Origin: Corticium candelabrum
Taxonomy: Eukaryota; Porifera; Homoscleromorpha; Homosclerophorida; Plakinidae
Length of the DNA stretch: 64,000 nt
Assembly (NCBI RefSeq): GCF_963422355.1
Contig: NC_085087.1
Coordinates: 2,381,521 to 2,445,520, forward strand
Direction of reading: 5' to 3'
The notes below the pieces were generated by a model that was given only the letters and a program-made list of their open reading frames with translations, did not search any database and was not told the origin of the DNA. Shown one piece after another: positions 34,184 through 43,518 of this stretch (its first letter is position 1; each line of letters begins with the position of its first letter). A program made the position numbers and the translations under genes.

Positions 34184-34456
34184 ATGTAGACAAATGACAT
34201 AACTAACACACAAAATCACTTAACCTACACGTAAAAATACTACCATCTACCATATCCAATTCGTGTCCACGATAACTATGTCTAACTATTAGCAAAGCCA
34301 GTCCTCTCACAAGTTCATTTCTTGAATCTATGGCCCGTTTAGGCCGTGGTCACACTACATTTACATTAGCTGCACATTTCCATTGACATTTCCGTATGCT
34401 AATACTAATGTCAATGTGCGGTCACACCTAGCATATTTGTTAGTGTACATTTCACA

Positions 34457-35785
34457 ATGGCGTCACACCGGCGGATGAAAGCTCTCCTGTTCGCGGCCTT
34501 CTTAGTGCTTCAGAGTGACAAGGCTGTGTTTGTTGCTGACAACAACATTGGTAGTTTTCGTAAAAGCCGAATTTTTGCCCAGAAGGTAAAGTGTCGCTGC
34601 CGTAGGCCTGCTATGGCTTCTGAAATCTACACAGCGTATGCATATTGTCCTGCACTGTTGAGGGAAATATTGAAGCTAAGGTTGAAGCGTAGATTTTGGT
34701 GTGCTCCACGAAGAGCTGGATTTTGGGAATCGGAAGTGTGCGGATCTTGGCAGGAAGTTGGTAGGATGTACCCTGACTGGGAAGACAGTCAATATGTCGC
34801 CTACTTCAGAATGACAAAGGGTGTTTTCTTCACAGTTTGTGGGTTGTACGGCAACTTTCTTCGAAGAAAAGATACTCCAATGCGTGCAGCTATTCCAGTT
34901 GAGAAACGAATGGCTATTGTTTTGTTCTGGCTTGCACACTCTGTTTCTTTCGTATCCGTTGCTGGTCTTTTCTGTATTGGAAAGTCTACGGCTGTAGCTA
35001 TCGTTCATAGTGGCGTCCACGTCCTGCGTAGACACATGGTTCCTTCAGCAATTCTGTTCCCTACAGGTTCAGAACTTGACCAAGTGTTGTGTGATTTTGA
35101 AGCTCTATGTCATCTTCCTCAGTGTGCTGGTGCTCTGGATGGTACGTTCATGCGCATAGAAAAGCCTATTAAGTTTGGAGATTCATATTTCTGCTACAAG
35201 CGTTTTCACTCTATCATTATTTTGGCATGTGTGGATGCAAGAGGTATCTTCACATCAGTCAATTCTGGGAGACCAGGGTCTGTAGGTGATTCTTTCACCT
35301 ACAATCACAGTAGCTTGAAAAGAAATATCGATATTGGAAACTGGCTTCATGTAAGCCATTCAAAAATTATCAACGGACAGGAAATTAGACCCTTTCTAGT
35401 TGCTGATTCTGCCTTTTCATTGTCCCCAACAGTAATGAAGTGCTTTGATGAAGATCCAATGAGACCTCACTATGTAAGCTTTAACTACTCTGTCATTCGT
35501 ACTAGGAGAGTCGTAGAACAAGCATTTGGTCGTTTAAAGGGACGCTGGAGAGTAACTGCACAGAGCAAGCTAAATGACCCTGTATTTGCAAGTGTTGTAG
35601 GCACTGTTTGCTGTGGACTACATAATATTTGTGAGAGATACAAATGTCCTTATGAAGATGAAATCTTACCAGACGCCACAGATTTTGAAAATGGTGCTGA
35701 AGACGGTGACCCTGATCTTCTTAGAGGTGGAAGAGAGGTCAGGAACGTCATTTCAGAATGGGTTCATGCTCATTATCCTCGATAA
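34457..35785 (+). CDS. Harbinger transposase, intact (DDE_4 type)
   Basis: 442 codons from ATGGCGTCACACC to TAA. The N-terminal part carries the family block WQEVGRMYPDWEDSQYVAYF, RMTKGVFFTVC and a helix-turn-helix-like region VAGLFCIGKSTAVAIVHSG. The catalytic residues are Asp228 (GALDGTFMRI), Asp317 (FLVADSAFSLSP) and Glu354 (RRVVEQAFGRLKGRW), with 36 residues between the last two. GRPGSVGDSFTY lies between the Asp blocks. It cuts and pastes the element, working with the accessory protein encoded convergently. There is no frame damage and no intron is needed. Confidence 0.93.
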   Translation: MASHRRMKALLFAAFLVLQSDKAVFVADNNIGSFRKSRIFAQKVKCRCRRPAMASEIYTAYAYCPALLREILKLRLKRRFWCAPRRAGFWESEVCGSWQEVGRMYPDWEDSQYVAYFRMTKGVFFTVCGLYGNFLRRKDTPMRAAIPVEKRMAIVLFWLAHSVSFVSVAGLFCIGKSTAVAIVHSGVHVLRRHMVPSAILFPTGSELDQVLCDFEALCHLPQCAGALDGTFMRIEKPIKFGDSYFCYKRFHSIIILACVDARGIFTSVNSGRPGSVGDSFTYNHSSLKRNIDIGNWLHVSHSKIINGQEIRPFLVADSAFSLSPTVMKCFDEDPMRPHYVSFNYSVIRTRRVVEQAFGRLKGRWRVTAQSKLNDPVFASVVGTVCCGLHNICERYKCPYEDEILPDATDFENGAEDGDPDLLRGGREVRNVISEWVHAHYPR

Positions 35786-36031
35786 GCTGCAAGTTTGGTT
35801 TACATTTCGTTTCTTAAATTCTTACTTGGTTATTCAGTGCAGTAAACAAAGTTAATTAAAACACTAGGTGTAGGTGGATATTCTTGGTGACTATGCAGAT
35901 TATATTTATATAGTGTGCATTAATTGGTATAACTATGCAGATAAAGTAGTACACTTTGGTATGTGCTAATTAACCTGTAATATGTTGCATTATAACTGGA
36001 GAACATTAGATCATAAACAACTTCTATAGCA

Positions 36032-36964
36032 CTACTTATCTTTACTGTCATCAAATAGCCGCTTGAAAAGTTCTGCTTGAAATAGCTGTTGCTGTTGCAT
36101 CATTGTCTGTTGAAACTGCAATCTTTCCCTCTCCAGATGGGATTTTGTCTCTTCCTCTCTTTCTTTCATTTCTATTTCAAATCTTTGACGAGACTGCTCT
36201 CGTTTCTCTTCAAATTCTTGAAGCATTTGCTGCTGTCGCATTTCGTGTTCAAATTGCCTTCTCTGAGCTTCTTCTTGCTGTACTGCCAAACCCTCTAGGA
36301 AAGCAGCCTGTGCAGCCACTGTGCGAGGAGTCTTCTTCTTGTCTCTGCTTTTGTCTTCTGTTCTTCTTTTCTTTTCTTTTTTAGCTTGCTGGTGATTGTC
36401 GTCATTGTCTTCGGTGTCCTCAGCATAATTACTTGTGGTAGGTGTTGGGGGCGTTACAGGCGTGACAGGTCTTGTCGTTATATCGGCAACAGACTGTGCA
36501 TCGTGACTTTCGACCTGCTCGCTCGAGTCGTCTGCAGTGCCTGGGCCTAGAGAGGGGTGATTCCTAAAAACGTCGTAAAACGTCTGGAAATTTGGCCATG
36601 CCAGACTCGCAGCTTCTACATCAACAGCGATGTCATCGTCACTGGCAGGGCGCCCTGTTTCCTTCTGGCGTGGAAATTTGTTGTAGAAGCGCCTAGCTTT
36701 GGCGACAACGTTGTCTATTTTTGCCAGGACCTCCTCTGCGCTGTACTGAAGCCCTCCAGGTAGCTCATCTTCGACATAAGTATTTAGAATGTCCGCGGCT
36801 TTTTGCGCTTTGGCTTTCTTCTTTATCATCGCTCCACTGTAGCGTTGGAGGACGTCCGCCCAGACCTCGATGAGTTTTCGTTCGGCTTCCTCAGGCCACT
36901 GAACCTTCTGCTTTCGCTTTCTCTCGCCGTGATCTGTCATAGTTGTCGCAAAGATGCAATCCAA
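36032..36964 (-). CDS. Myb/SANT-like (trihelix) Harbinger accessory protein, intact
   Basis: 310 codons. Residues about 20-130 form a trihelix/MADF-like domain with conserved aromatics (KVQWPEEAERKLIEVWADVL, AKARRFYNKFPRQKETGRPA). The middle is acidic and Pro/Thr-rich, followed by a basic patch KKEKKRRTEDKSRDKKKTPR (likely nuclear localisation). The C-terminal third is a long Gln/Glu/Arg coiled coil ending FQAELFKRLFDDSKDK. In known Harbinger systems this protein carries the transposase into the nucleus and onto the ends. A start at Met9 (MTDHGERKRKQK) is also possible. Confidence 0.9.
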   Translation of the reverse strand: MDCIFATTMTDHGERKRKQKVQWPEEAERKLIEVWADVLQRYSGAMIKKKAKAQKAADILNTYVEDELPGGLQYSAEEVLAKIDNVVAKARRFYNKFPRQKETGRPASDDDIAVDVEAASLAWPNFQTFYDVFRNHPSLGPGTADDSSEQVESHDAQSVADITTRPVTPVTPPTPTTSNYAEDTEDNDDNHQQAKKEKKRRTEDKSRDKKKTPRTVAAQAAFLEGLAVQQEEAQRRQFEHEMRQQQMLQEFEEKREQSRQRFEIEMKEREEETKSHLERERLQFQQTMMQQQQLFQAELFKRLFDDSKDK

Positions 36965-37566
36965 AAAGCGAATGAGCGATATGGCTTCGCTGCAGTGCTA
37001 GAATATCTTCCTTCCACATGCGTGGTAATGTGGAAACAATGGCAATGTAAATGATAATGTGGGCTCCCACCCCCTATTGGCATTCTCATCAACATTAGCA
37101 CCACATTGTCATTTACATTATGACTAGGATAGTGTGACCGATCAAATGGAAATGTAACCTCTAATGTAAGCGTAATGTGAATGTAGTGTGACCGCGGCCT
37201 TAAGAAATTTAGTCTGTAGCATTTTCATCTTAAGAGATGCCTCAACAAAGTCTGGAATTCTTTCCACTATAGAGTCTCTTTGTCTCATACCAAGCCCACG
37301 ACGAATACCTTTTCGATACGCTGTGTTAATAGACGTCTCTACTATACTTCGTTCAAAATTCCACAAATGACTTCCATAGGCAAGAACTGGAAATAGTTGC
37401 CTTTCCATGATTGTCATCCATACGCTATCTTTTGGACAACTTCCACCAAGTCGGCTAATGACACCATTCACAGCAGCATAAATTTTTTTTTCTAACCTCC
37501 AATGTGCTCTGTACCATACAGCAACCATTCATGACAACGCCCAAATGTATTACTTCCTCCTTGTTT

Positions 37567-40500
37567 GGTCAAACCCATTTATTGAAATAAATAAACAAAT
37601 AAATAAACAAATGGGGAGCAGCTAGCAACCCCTGTCCAACACGGTTAACAATCCCGTGGCGACATATGGGACAGCAGCTAAGAGCTCTAGACTAGCTACA
37701 ACGAAGTTGGCTAGCACAGCAAGACTAAAGTAAAAGAGAAGACTAAGTTAACCATTAATTAAACACAGTAACAAGGCTATGAACTGTTCCTCTTGATCCA
37801 GATTTTAAATGACTCTTCCATGACAGTCTTGATAATCTGAAGACACATGTTCTCCTTTGTCCTAGCTGGTATACGTAGTTCCGTGCACAAAGAATTCAAA
37901 TTGGCATTATGAATAAAACCTCTCGATCCAACGAGAAGGTTAAATTGCTTTACGAGATATCTCTTTTTTGACAGAGACTGCACTAGGTCGTAATATCTTG
38001 CAGTTTTTCTTTCGTCAGCTGCATCGAAGTTGGACTCATGACAGACAGTAAGTTCTACTAGGTAAATTCTCTGTACCACGTCGTTCCATAGAATGACGTC
38101 AGGTCTTTTGGCGGTCACAACGATGTCTGTTGGAAATGGAACAGTGCTGCAGGCAAGATCAGCGAAAACGTTGTAATTACTGGTGGACGTATTCTGAGAG
38201 ATGGTGTCGTAGATTATCTTGAGAACAGCGTCGTGCCGGGTATTATAACAGCCTCTCTTAAGGAGAACAGAACAATTATTTAGAACGTGTAGAAGAGTCT
38301 GTCGTTTATGGCAGAGTGGACATCCATCATTTGTTCTCTTCTTCCACAGTAGAAGATTGGCATTCGTTGGTAATGACTCCGAGACAGCATTTAGAATGAA
38401 AGAGAAATGTTCTGATGTTAAACTGTAAACAACTTTTGACCATAAATCTGGCGCAGAATTGTCAATCCGGCTTGTCGCTCCTTGCACTTTGCGGCTCTGT
38501 AGTGTCTCCAGAAGATGCTGCTGAAAGTTCTTGTCAAGTCTGTTTTTGGTCTTTTCACCAAGCGACGAGCCTGACAGTCCAGGTGAGTCTGATAAAGAAA
38601 CAAGTCCTTCTCTAACTGAAGAAAATCTCTCAGGGTGAAACCCATTCACAGCAGCTTTTGTTGCCAGGTACCGGATTGTGTTATCAGATGAGGTCAAAAA
38701 ACGAGCAGATTTAGATGCCTGAAATTTTGAGGAGCAGTGCGAAAGACAAGGAAGGCCAAGACCACCTTTGGACTTTTCCAAATATAAACGAACAGTGCAT
38801 GCGGATCTGGGTAGTTTCGTCCATTTCTTCAAGAAGTAAGTCACTATGCTGTCCACGTCTGTTCTAACCCAACTGGGAGCCAGTGGTACTAAAGACAGTG
38901 ACCAAGCGAGCCTAGGAAACACTCCTTGACTGTAAAGCTTGAGTTTTCGGCAACAGCTAAGAAGACAAGAATCAACTTTTTCCATTAGTTGACGAACTTT
39001 AGCCTTTAGTGATTCCTTGAAAGACACAGTGCTCAACTTCCCATTTACTGGCATTCCCAAAAACTTGAAGGTGTCCTCACCAAGAAATGGAATTGAAGAA
39101 CCAGAAACAGAAACGGCAGGGTCACGGGCATGGTAAGACGGCTTGAACGATAAACTGAGCGATGAACATTTTGAAGGCTTGATGGACAGTTGTGACCAAC
39201 AACACCACTTGGACACGATGTCGCAGAGGGTTTGTAGGTTCTTGGAATTTCTGGCGAGAAGAGTTAAGTCGTCAGCAAAGAGAAGAGTGTTAACAATATG
39301 CTCTGTGTTTTGTAACTTGTAACCAATCGATGGGGCAGACTGTTGTAATTGAAGAACTAGAGTATTGATCACTGTATTGAAAACTATCACCGAGAAAGGG
39401 TCGCCTTGGAATACCCCTTTGTGACATGGAATAGAAGGGGTGGACCATTCTGATGTAGATACCAGCAGCTGAAGTGATGAATAAAGATTCATAACCACTT
39501 TCTGTAAGTGGAGTGGCGCATGATGAAGAACAAAGCTTTCTCGAACCAACCAGTGAGGCACGGATCCGTACGCATTTGCAAAGTCCAACCAGCAAACAGA
39601 CAGACAGCGACGATTCCTTCTAGCATCTTCCATGAGAGACCACAATTTAAAATGATGTTCATCTGTTCCACACACACCAGGCAAAAAGGCTTTTTGAACT
39701 GATGTATCCAGAAAACCATTACTCAGCAGGAAGTCGCACCATCTGTCTTTCAGGATTGAAGTGTATATCTTTCCAATACAAGGGGTCAAAGCAATTGGCC
39801 TAAAGTTTGAAGGAGTAGTGGGATCAGCTGCAGCACCAGACTTGGGAATCAGTCGAATAACACCAGTTTTCCACAAAGATGGCACAGAACAGGATAACCA
39901 GCAACAATTGTATAAATCCACCAATGCTGGGAGGAGTGATGGACATTTCTTCAACACTAGGTAAGAGATACCATCGAGAGGACTTGGAGTTGAGCTGTTT
40001 CGTGAATGTTTGATCTTACGGGCAACTTCATTAGCAGAAATTGGTCTGATGTCAAACTGGGTTTTGGGGCTCTTTAGAGTAGGAACATCAGAAGGACAGG
40101 AAGGTCCAGAGGATCCCTTTGAGTAAGTGTTCTGAAAGAACTGGTCGGCAACTTGAACAGAAAAGTTTGGACTGACATCCTCAGAAGAAACATCATCATC
40201 AGAGAAGAGATCTTTAGCAAATCTCCAAAAGTTTTTCGTGAAACGTTTGTTGGCGGATACAGCAGAATTCTTAACACGTTGCTTGTTTTGGGAAAACTTC
40301 AGCTTGCTGTGTCGACGCACTAGTTGATGAAATTGACGGGCTAGATGAAGAATGACATCTGGTGACACGCCATCACGTTTGGCTTGTCTGAACTTCTTTC
40401 GCAGATCATTCTTAGCGCAACGTAGATCGTCAACGGTAGACTGTGACTTTAGCTTGTTAGCGCGTTTACGTTTACGTGAGGACGTGGATTGACAGCCGAA

Positions 40501-41930
40501 ACGCCGCTTAAGAAACGAGAAAAGATTGCCATGAAGAAGAGCAAACTTGGAATTGACATCGGGAGTTTGTAAGACAAGAGGAACGACGTTTACTTTAATC
40601 CAATTATCAACTTCGCGCCAGGAGACATCATCAGACGCCTTAGGTAGACGTAGGCGAGGGAGAAACCGATTAGACTGGACATTATGACCATCAGAGAGCT
40701 TCGTAGCAACACCAACAGAACCACTGTGCAGAAGAGGCGGGGTTGTGTCAGCAGGTGTCGACTTATCAGCGGCATCCCTGGTGGTCGCCGTGGCGACAAA
40801 GGTGTGAACAGAGTCATCATACCAAACGGAAGACTTCCGGACAGAAACTGCAGAGATCAAAGGAGAAATAGAAGAACGCACTTGTGAACGTTGTGAAGTA
40901 CTGTCGTCAAGGGAAGACGAAAGCGTTTCAGGTAGAGCAAGTTCAGCTGGAACGACGTTGCGTGCACCTGGCGAAATGTTGCGTTCGCGTGGCGAAGTGT
41001 TGCGTGCACGTGGTGAGGTAGAATCTGATTCCAGATGCAGATCAGGCTCAGTAGGAAATCCAGACGATGTGCCTCCATCAGAGGCGGGAGGAAGACGGAG
41101 TCGTGGCAGAAAATTATTGCAATGAGAAGAAAAGGTGCTCTGCTTAGCGACATCAGAAAGACCGCAGTGCTGACGAGGCGGGATCTTTGTTTCTGATGTT
41201 GACTTATCAGCAGATATAATAGTTTCACACCTACCAGTAGTACATGACGGTACAGTAGGCGTTAATTGCGACGTGATAGTCGTTGTAAGATTGAGGTTAG
41301 GAGGAAGGGTAGAAGAAGATCCAGACGGTGGAGAAGCAGATCCAGGCTGCGTAGCGATGTCACCATGCGAGGTTATTGTAGGTGTCGCCTTATCAGCAGT
41401 GTTGTGGTTTGTGGTGATGGTATCTGTTGTCGCGTAATTAGCAGTGACGGATGAGGTGACACATTTTGCTTCAGAAACAGGATAGTTATGATCCAAAGAC
41501 GTAGAAGATAGTTGGTAATATTGTTGAGAGTCAATGTGGAGAGTAGAACTTGAAAACGGAGACAAGTAGCTATTGATGTCAGCAACGGAAACGGATGTAA
41601 CAACCGGAGGCGGCACGGGGACATTACATTCCTGTAATGTCTCTTGATGTAGATTAGTCCCATGGGGGATTCTCGACGATGTTGTAGATTGATTAGAAAC
41701 AGAGCAATGCAGGAAATGATGTCGTAAGGAGTGGAATAAACGACCGCATTGAAGACAACGTTTTCGGCGCATTTCAAAATCAGCCGTTAGATGTAAAAAA
41801 TTGACGATGGAAACCTAGGAAGCGGTGGACTAGCGTCCACCACTCCCTAGTTATTCAGAGATAGTCGAAAAAAGGTTCAAAAATTGAAAAAACCAGCACC
41901 AAAATTTAAACAAAACCAACGTTCCAATAT
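37567..41930 (-). mobile_element. Non-LTR retrotransposon D with restriction-like endonuclease, complete-looking
   Basis: A single long intact ORF is followed by a 3' UTR ending in a terminal hairpin: CCCATTT and AAATGGG arms around an A/T-rich loop built from ATTT repeats (37568-37614). The 5' UTR has a hairpin at 41824-41841 (GGTGGAC-TAGC-GTCCACC). There is no poly(A). The 3' end lies directly beside element C. The 5' limit (about 41930) is where repeat-like sequence stops and is approximate. Confidence 0.8.
37777..41772 (-). CDS. Reverse transcriptase / restriction-like endonuclease polyprotein, 1331 codons, intact
   Basis: Starts MRRKRC. One zinc finger at the N-terminus (C6, C9, H18/H19, H22/C23) is followed by about 350 residues rich in Ser, Thr and Pro. 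A basic segment SRKRKRANKLKSQ precedes the reverse transcriptase. RT blocks: VIRLIPKSGAAADPTTPSNFR, LSVCWLDFANAYGSVPHWLV (motif A Asp), GVFQGDPFSVIVFN (motif B) and catalytic LLFADDLTLLA (about residue 833). The thumb follows. At about 1149 comes a CCHC knuckle, CPLCHKRQTLLHVLNNC, then the endonuclease RPDVILWND...YLVELTV (RPD at about 1220) with ERKTARYYDL as the Lys/Tyr block. This is the R2/NeSL-type architecture with site-preferring target-primed integration; the exact clade is uncertain. The lack of any stop or frameshift argues for recent activity. Confidence 0.92.
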   Translation of the reverse strand: MRRKRCLQCGRLFHSLRHHFLHCSVSNQSTTSSRIPHGTNLHQETLQECNVPVPPPVVTSVSVADINSYLSPFSSSTLHIDSQQYYQLSSTSLDHNYPVSEAKCVTSSVTANYATTDTITTNHNTADKATPTITSHGDIATQPGSASPPSGSSSTLPPNLNLTTTITSQLTPTVPSCTTGRCETIISADKSTSETKIPPRQHCGLSDVAKQSTFSSHCNNFLPRLRLPPASDGGTSSGFPTEPDLHLESDSTSPRARNTSPRERNISPGARNVVPAELALPETLSSSLDDSTSQRSQVRSSISPLISAVSVRKSSVWYDDSVHTFVATATTRDAADKSTPADTTPPLLHSGSVGVATKLSDGHNVQSNRFLPRLRLPKASDDVSWREVDNWIKVNVVPLVLQTPDVNSKFALLHGNLFSFLKRRFGCQSTSSRKRKRANKLKSQSTVDDLRCAKNDLRKKFRQAKRDGVSPDVILHLARQFHQLVRRHSKLKFSQNKQRVKNSAVSANKRFTKNFWRFAKDLFSDDDVSSEDVSPNFSVQVADQFFQNTYSKGSSGPSCPSDVPTLKSPKTQFDIRPISANEVARKIKHSRNSSTPSPLDGISYLVLKKCPSLLPALVDLYNCCWLSCSVPSLWKTGVIRLIPKSGAAADPTTPSNFRPIALTPCIGKIYTSILKDRWCDFLLSNGFLDTSVQKAFLPGVCGTDEHHFKLWSLMEDARRNRRCLSVCWLDFANAYGSVPHWLVRESFVLHHAPLHLQKVVMNLYSSLQLLVSTSEWSTPSIPCHKGVFQGDPFSVIVFNTVINTLVLQLQQSAPSIGYKLQNTEHIVNTLLFADDLTLLARNSKNLQTLCDIVSKWCCWSQLSIKPSKCSSLSLSFKPSYHARDPAVSVSGSSIPFLGEDTFKFLGMPVNGKLSTVSFKESLKAKVRQLMEKVDSCLLSCCRKLKLYSQGVFPRLAWSLSLVPLAPSWVRTDVDSIVTYFLKKWTKLPRSACTVRLYLEKSKGGLGLPCLSHCSSKFQASKSARFLTSSDNTIRYLATKAAVNGFHPERFSSVREGLVSLSDSPGLSGSSLGEKTKNRLDKNFQQHLLETLQSRKVQGATSRIDNSAPDLWSKVVYSLTSEHFSFILNAVSESLPTNANLLLWKKRTNDGCPLCHKRQTLLHVLNNCSVLLKRGCYNTRHDAVLKIIYDTISQNTSTSNYNVFADLACSTVPFPTDIVVTAKRPDVILWNDVVQRIYLVELTVCHESNFDAADERKTARYYDLVQSLSKKRYLVKQFNLLVGSRGFIHNANLNSLCTELRIPARTKENMCLQIIKTVMEESFKIWIKRNSS

Positions 41931-42104
41931 CCGGGACTATTGTATATTAAGAACATTTTGTATATTATATATTAAGAACATTTTAATTAAGAATATTAAT
42001 ATACAATCTATTGCCATTGTGAAAGACATCTGATTCACTAGAGTGTGTTCATCGTCTCTGCTTGAATGTAATCACGACACTCTTTTTGGTGTTGTATATA
42101 TATA
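41931..42104. other. AT-rich spacer
   Basis: Contains repeated TATATTAAGAACATTTT; no coding signal. Confidence 0.4.
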
Positions 42105-42711
42105 CAGGGTGTTTCGAAAGTAACATACCGAAAGTATTTATAATTAAAAATATTTATAATTAGAAATATTTGCTACATTAACTAATCATAACAGTTGCTG
42201 GAAATGTGAGCCATCCACTTGGAGACAGAGTTCGACTCTCCGACGCAGGCTGCTGAAGACTCGGTGCAGTTCCTCACATCTGATATCGGCAATGATTTGT
42301 CTGATATTATGTTTAAGATCATTGATTGAACGAGGATTGTCAGCATAAACAAGATCTTTCAATTTTCCCCAAAGGTAAAAATCCGGTGGCGTCTGGTCTG
42401 GTGAGTGTGGTGGCCATAAATCTCGTGAAATGACGCGTTCACCGAATACCTTGCGGACGGCTGTCTTCGTAGCTCGTGCAGTATGAGCAGTGGCGCCATC
42501 TTGTTGGAACCATGTTCTTTGCTTTTCTGATGCTGTAAGTTGTTCAGAAAACGGAATAAAAATGTTCTTAATATACCGATCAGAGTTAACAGTGCTGTCG
42601 AAGAAGATTGGCCCAATGATACGGCTCCTGGATACTGCACATACTGGATATACAATTATTGTCATAATGTATTTCAATAATATACTGGTATGTTACTTTT
42701 GAAACACCCTG
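42105..42711. mobile_element. mariner-type internal-deletion derivative, 607 bp
   Basis: Terminal inverted repeats of 25 bp with one mismatch (42105-42129, CAGGGTGTTTCGAAAGTAAC; 42687-42711). Both ends abut TA. It retains only the 3' half of a transposase gene, so it cannot move by itself. Confidence 0.88.
42186..42677 (-). pseudogene. mariner transposase C-terminal half
   Basis: 163 codons. The retained part has the second Asp (RTWFQQDGATAHTARATK) and the third (WPPHSPDQTPPDFYLWGKL), plus the conserved AVSRSRIIGPIFFDSTVNS block. The DNA-binding domains and the first catalytic Asp block (normally WSDEA-like) are missing because the element is internally deleted. The frame itself is open, which suggests that the deletion is recent or came from an intact parent. 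Confidence 0.8.
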
Positions 42712-42892
42712 TATATATATATATATATATATATATTACAACACTAGAGAATTATATATATTCTTCTTCTATGCAAACTACCCCAGACTACCCCAAACTA
42801 CCCTACCCACCCAGTCCCTAAACATAACTAATTACAGTAACAGGAAAATTCCACAAGTCATCAAAGTCCAGGTTTAGTCTACTGTATAATAG

Positions 42893-43468
42893 CTAGGCAT
42901 TATACTGCCACAGTCTCACGGACAACTGTTCCATCAAATTTGAGTATGTCTGAGAGAAAGGTATGCTGTTCATTGATGAAGCTTTTGAGGCTATGGTCTT
43001 CAGCGTCTCTAGACTTGAGAGAGACCAGTGTCCTAAAGTTTTTACAATGAGCTGGTAGAAATGACCACCTGCTTGAGTAACTACCCTGTCATGCTTTTCG
43101 TCTTTCTCTATTTCACCAACTTCTGCTGCGGCACCTGGTTTTATGGCTGCCTTGGAGACATAGGATGGTTGCATAGAATGCGGGACGACCCTCCAGGAAA
43201 TCTGGGTGAAACACATCACCAGGTCGATTATTGCTTTCCCCTCCGCACTTTTGTTCTCGTTTGGAATCTCGGTTATCAACAAGCAGTGCATGCCAGATAA
43301 CCTCGCTGATTGCATTATGGCGTTTTATGCGAAGAGGTCCATGCCCACAGCCAAGGACATGGTCACCTAAACAATGCATGACGTGTCCGCATGGACATCT
43401 TGCTGCTTGTTGACTGTCCGGAAAGATAGAGATTCCAAGCCAGTATCTACATCTAATATATAAAGCTC

Positions 43469-43518
<50 letters not shown>

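Larger units (their letters stand above)
34342..37199. mobile_element. Harbinger-type transposon H4, 2858 bp, apparently intact
   Basis: Imperfect terminal repeats (GGCCGTGGTCACACTACATT left; GGCCGCGGTCACACTACATT on the reversed right end). TTA is duplicated on both sides (34339-34341 and 37200-37202), as expected of PIF/Harbinger. A second GGTCACAC motif lies about 75 bp inside each end, with repeated ACATT(T/C)ACATT motifs between. It carries two intact convergent genes. Confidence 0.95.
34203..37566 (-). pseudogene. Non-LTR reverse-transcriptase C-terminus (element C), split by Harbinger H4
   Basis: The right part (37203-37528) encodes KKIYAAVNGVISRLGGSCP, ERQLFPVLAYGSHLWNFER and RKGIRRGLGMRQRDSIVERI, a block found after the reverse-transcriptase palm of jockey/CR1-like elements. 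The frame reaches MLQTKFL at the H4 insertion. On the far side (34338 downward) the same frame continues KRAIDSRNELVRGLALLIVR and ends at a TAG (34203-34205). Upstream a frame change occurs beside a run of T at about 37483-37491. The 5' portion is missing at the 3' end of element D. Confidence 0.75.

Noticed and set aside
36089..36384. Plus-strand frames over the Myb/SANT-like gene
   Set aside because: Antisense shadows of the Gln/Glu-rich coiled coil.
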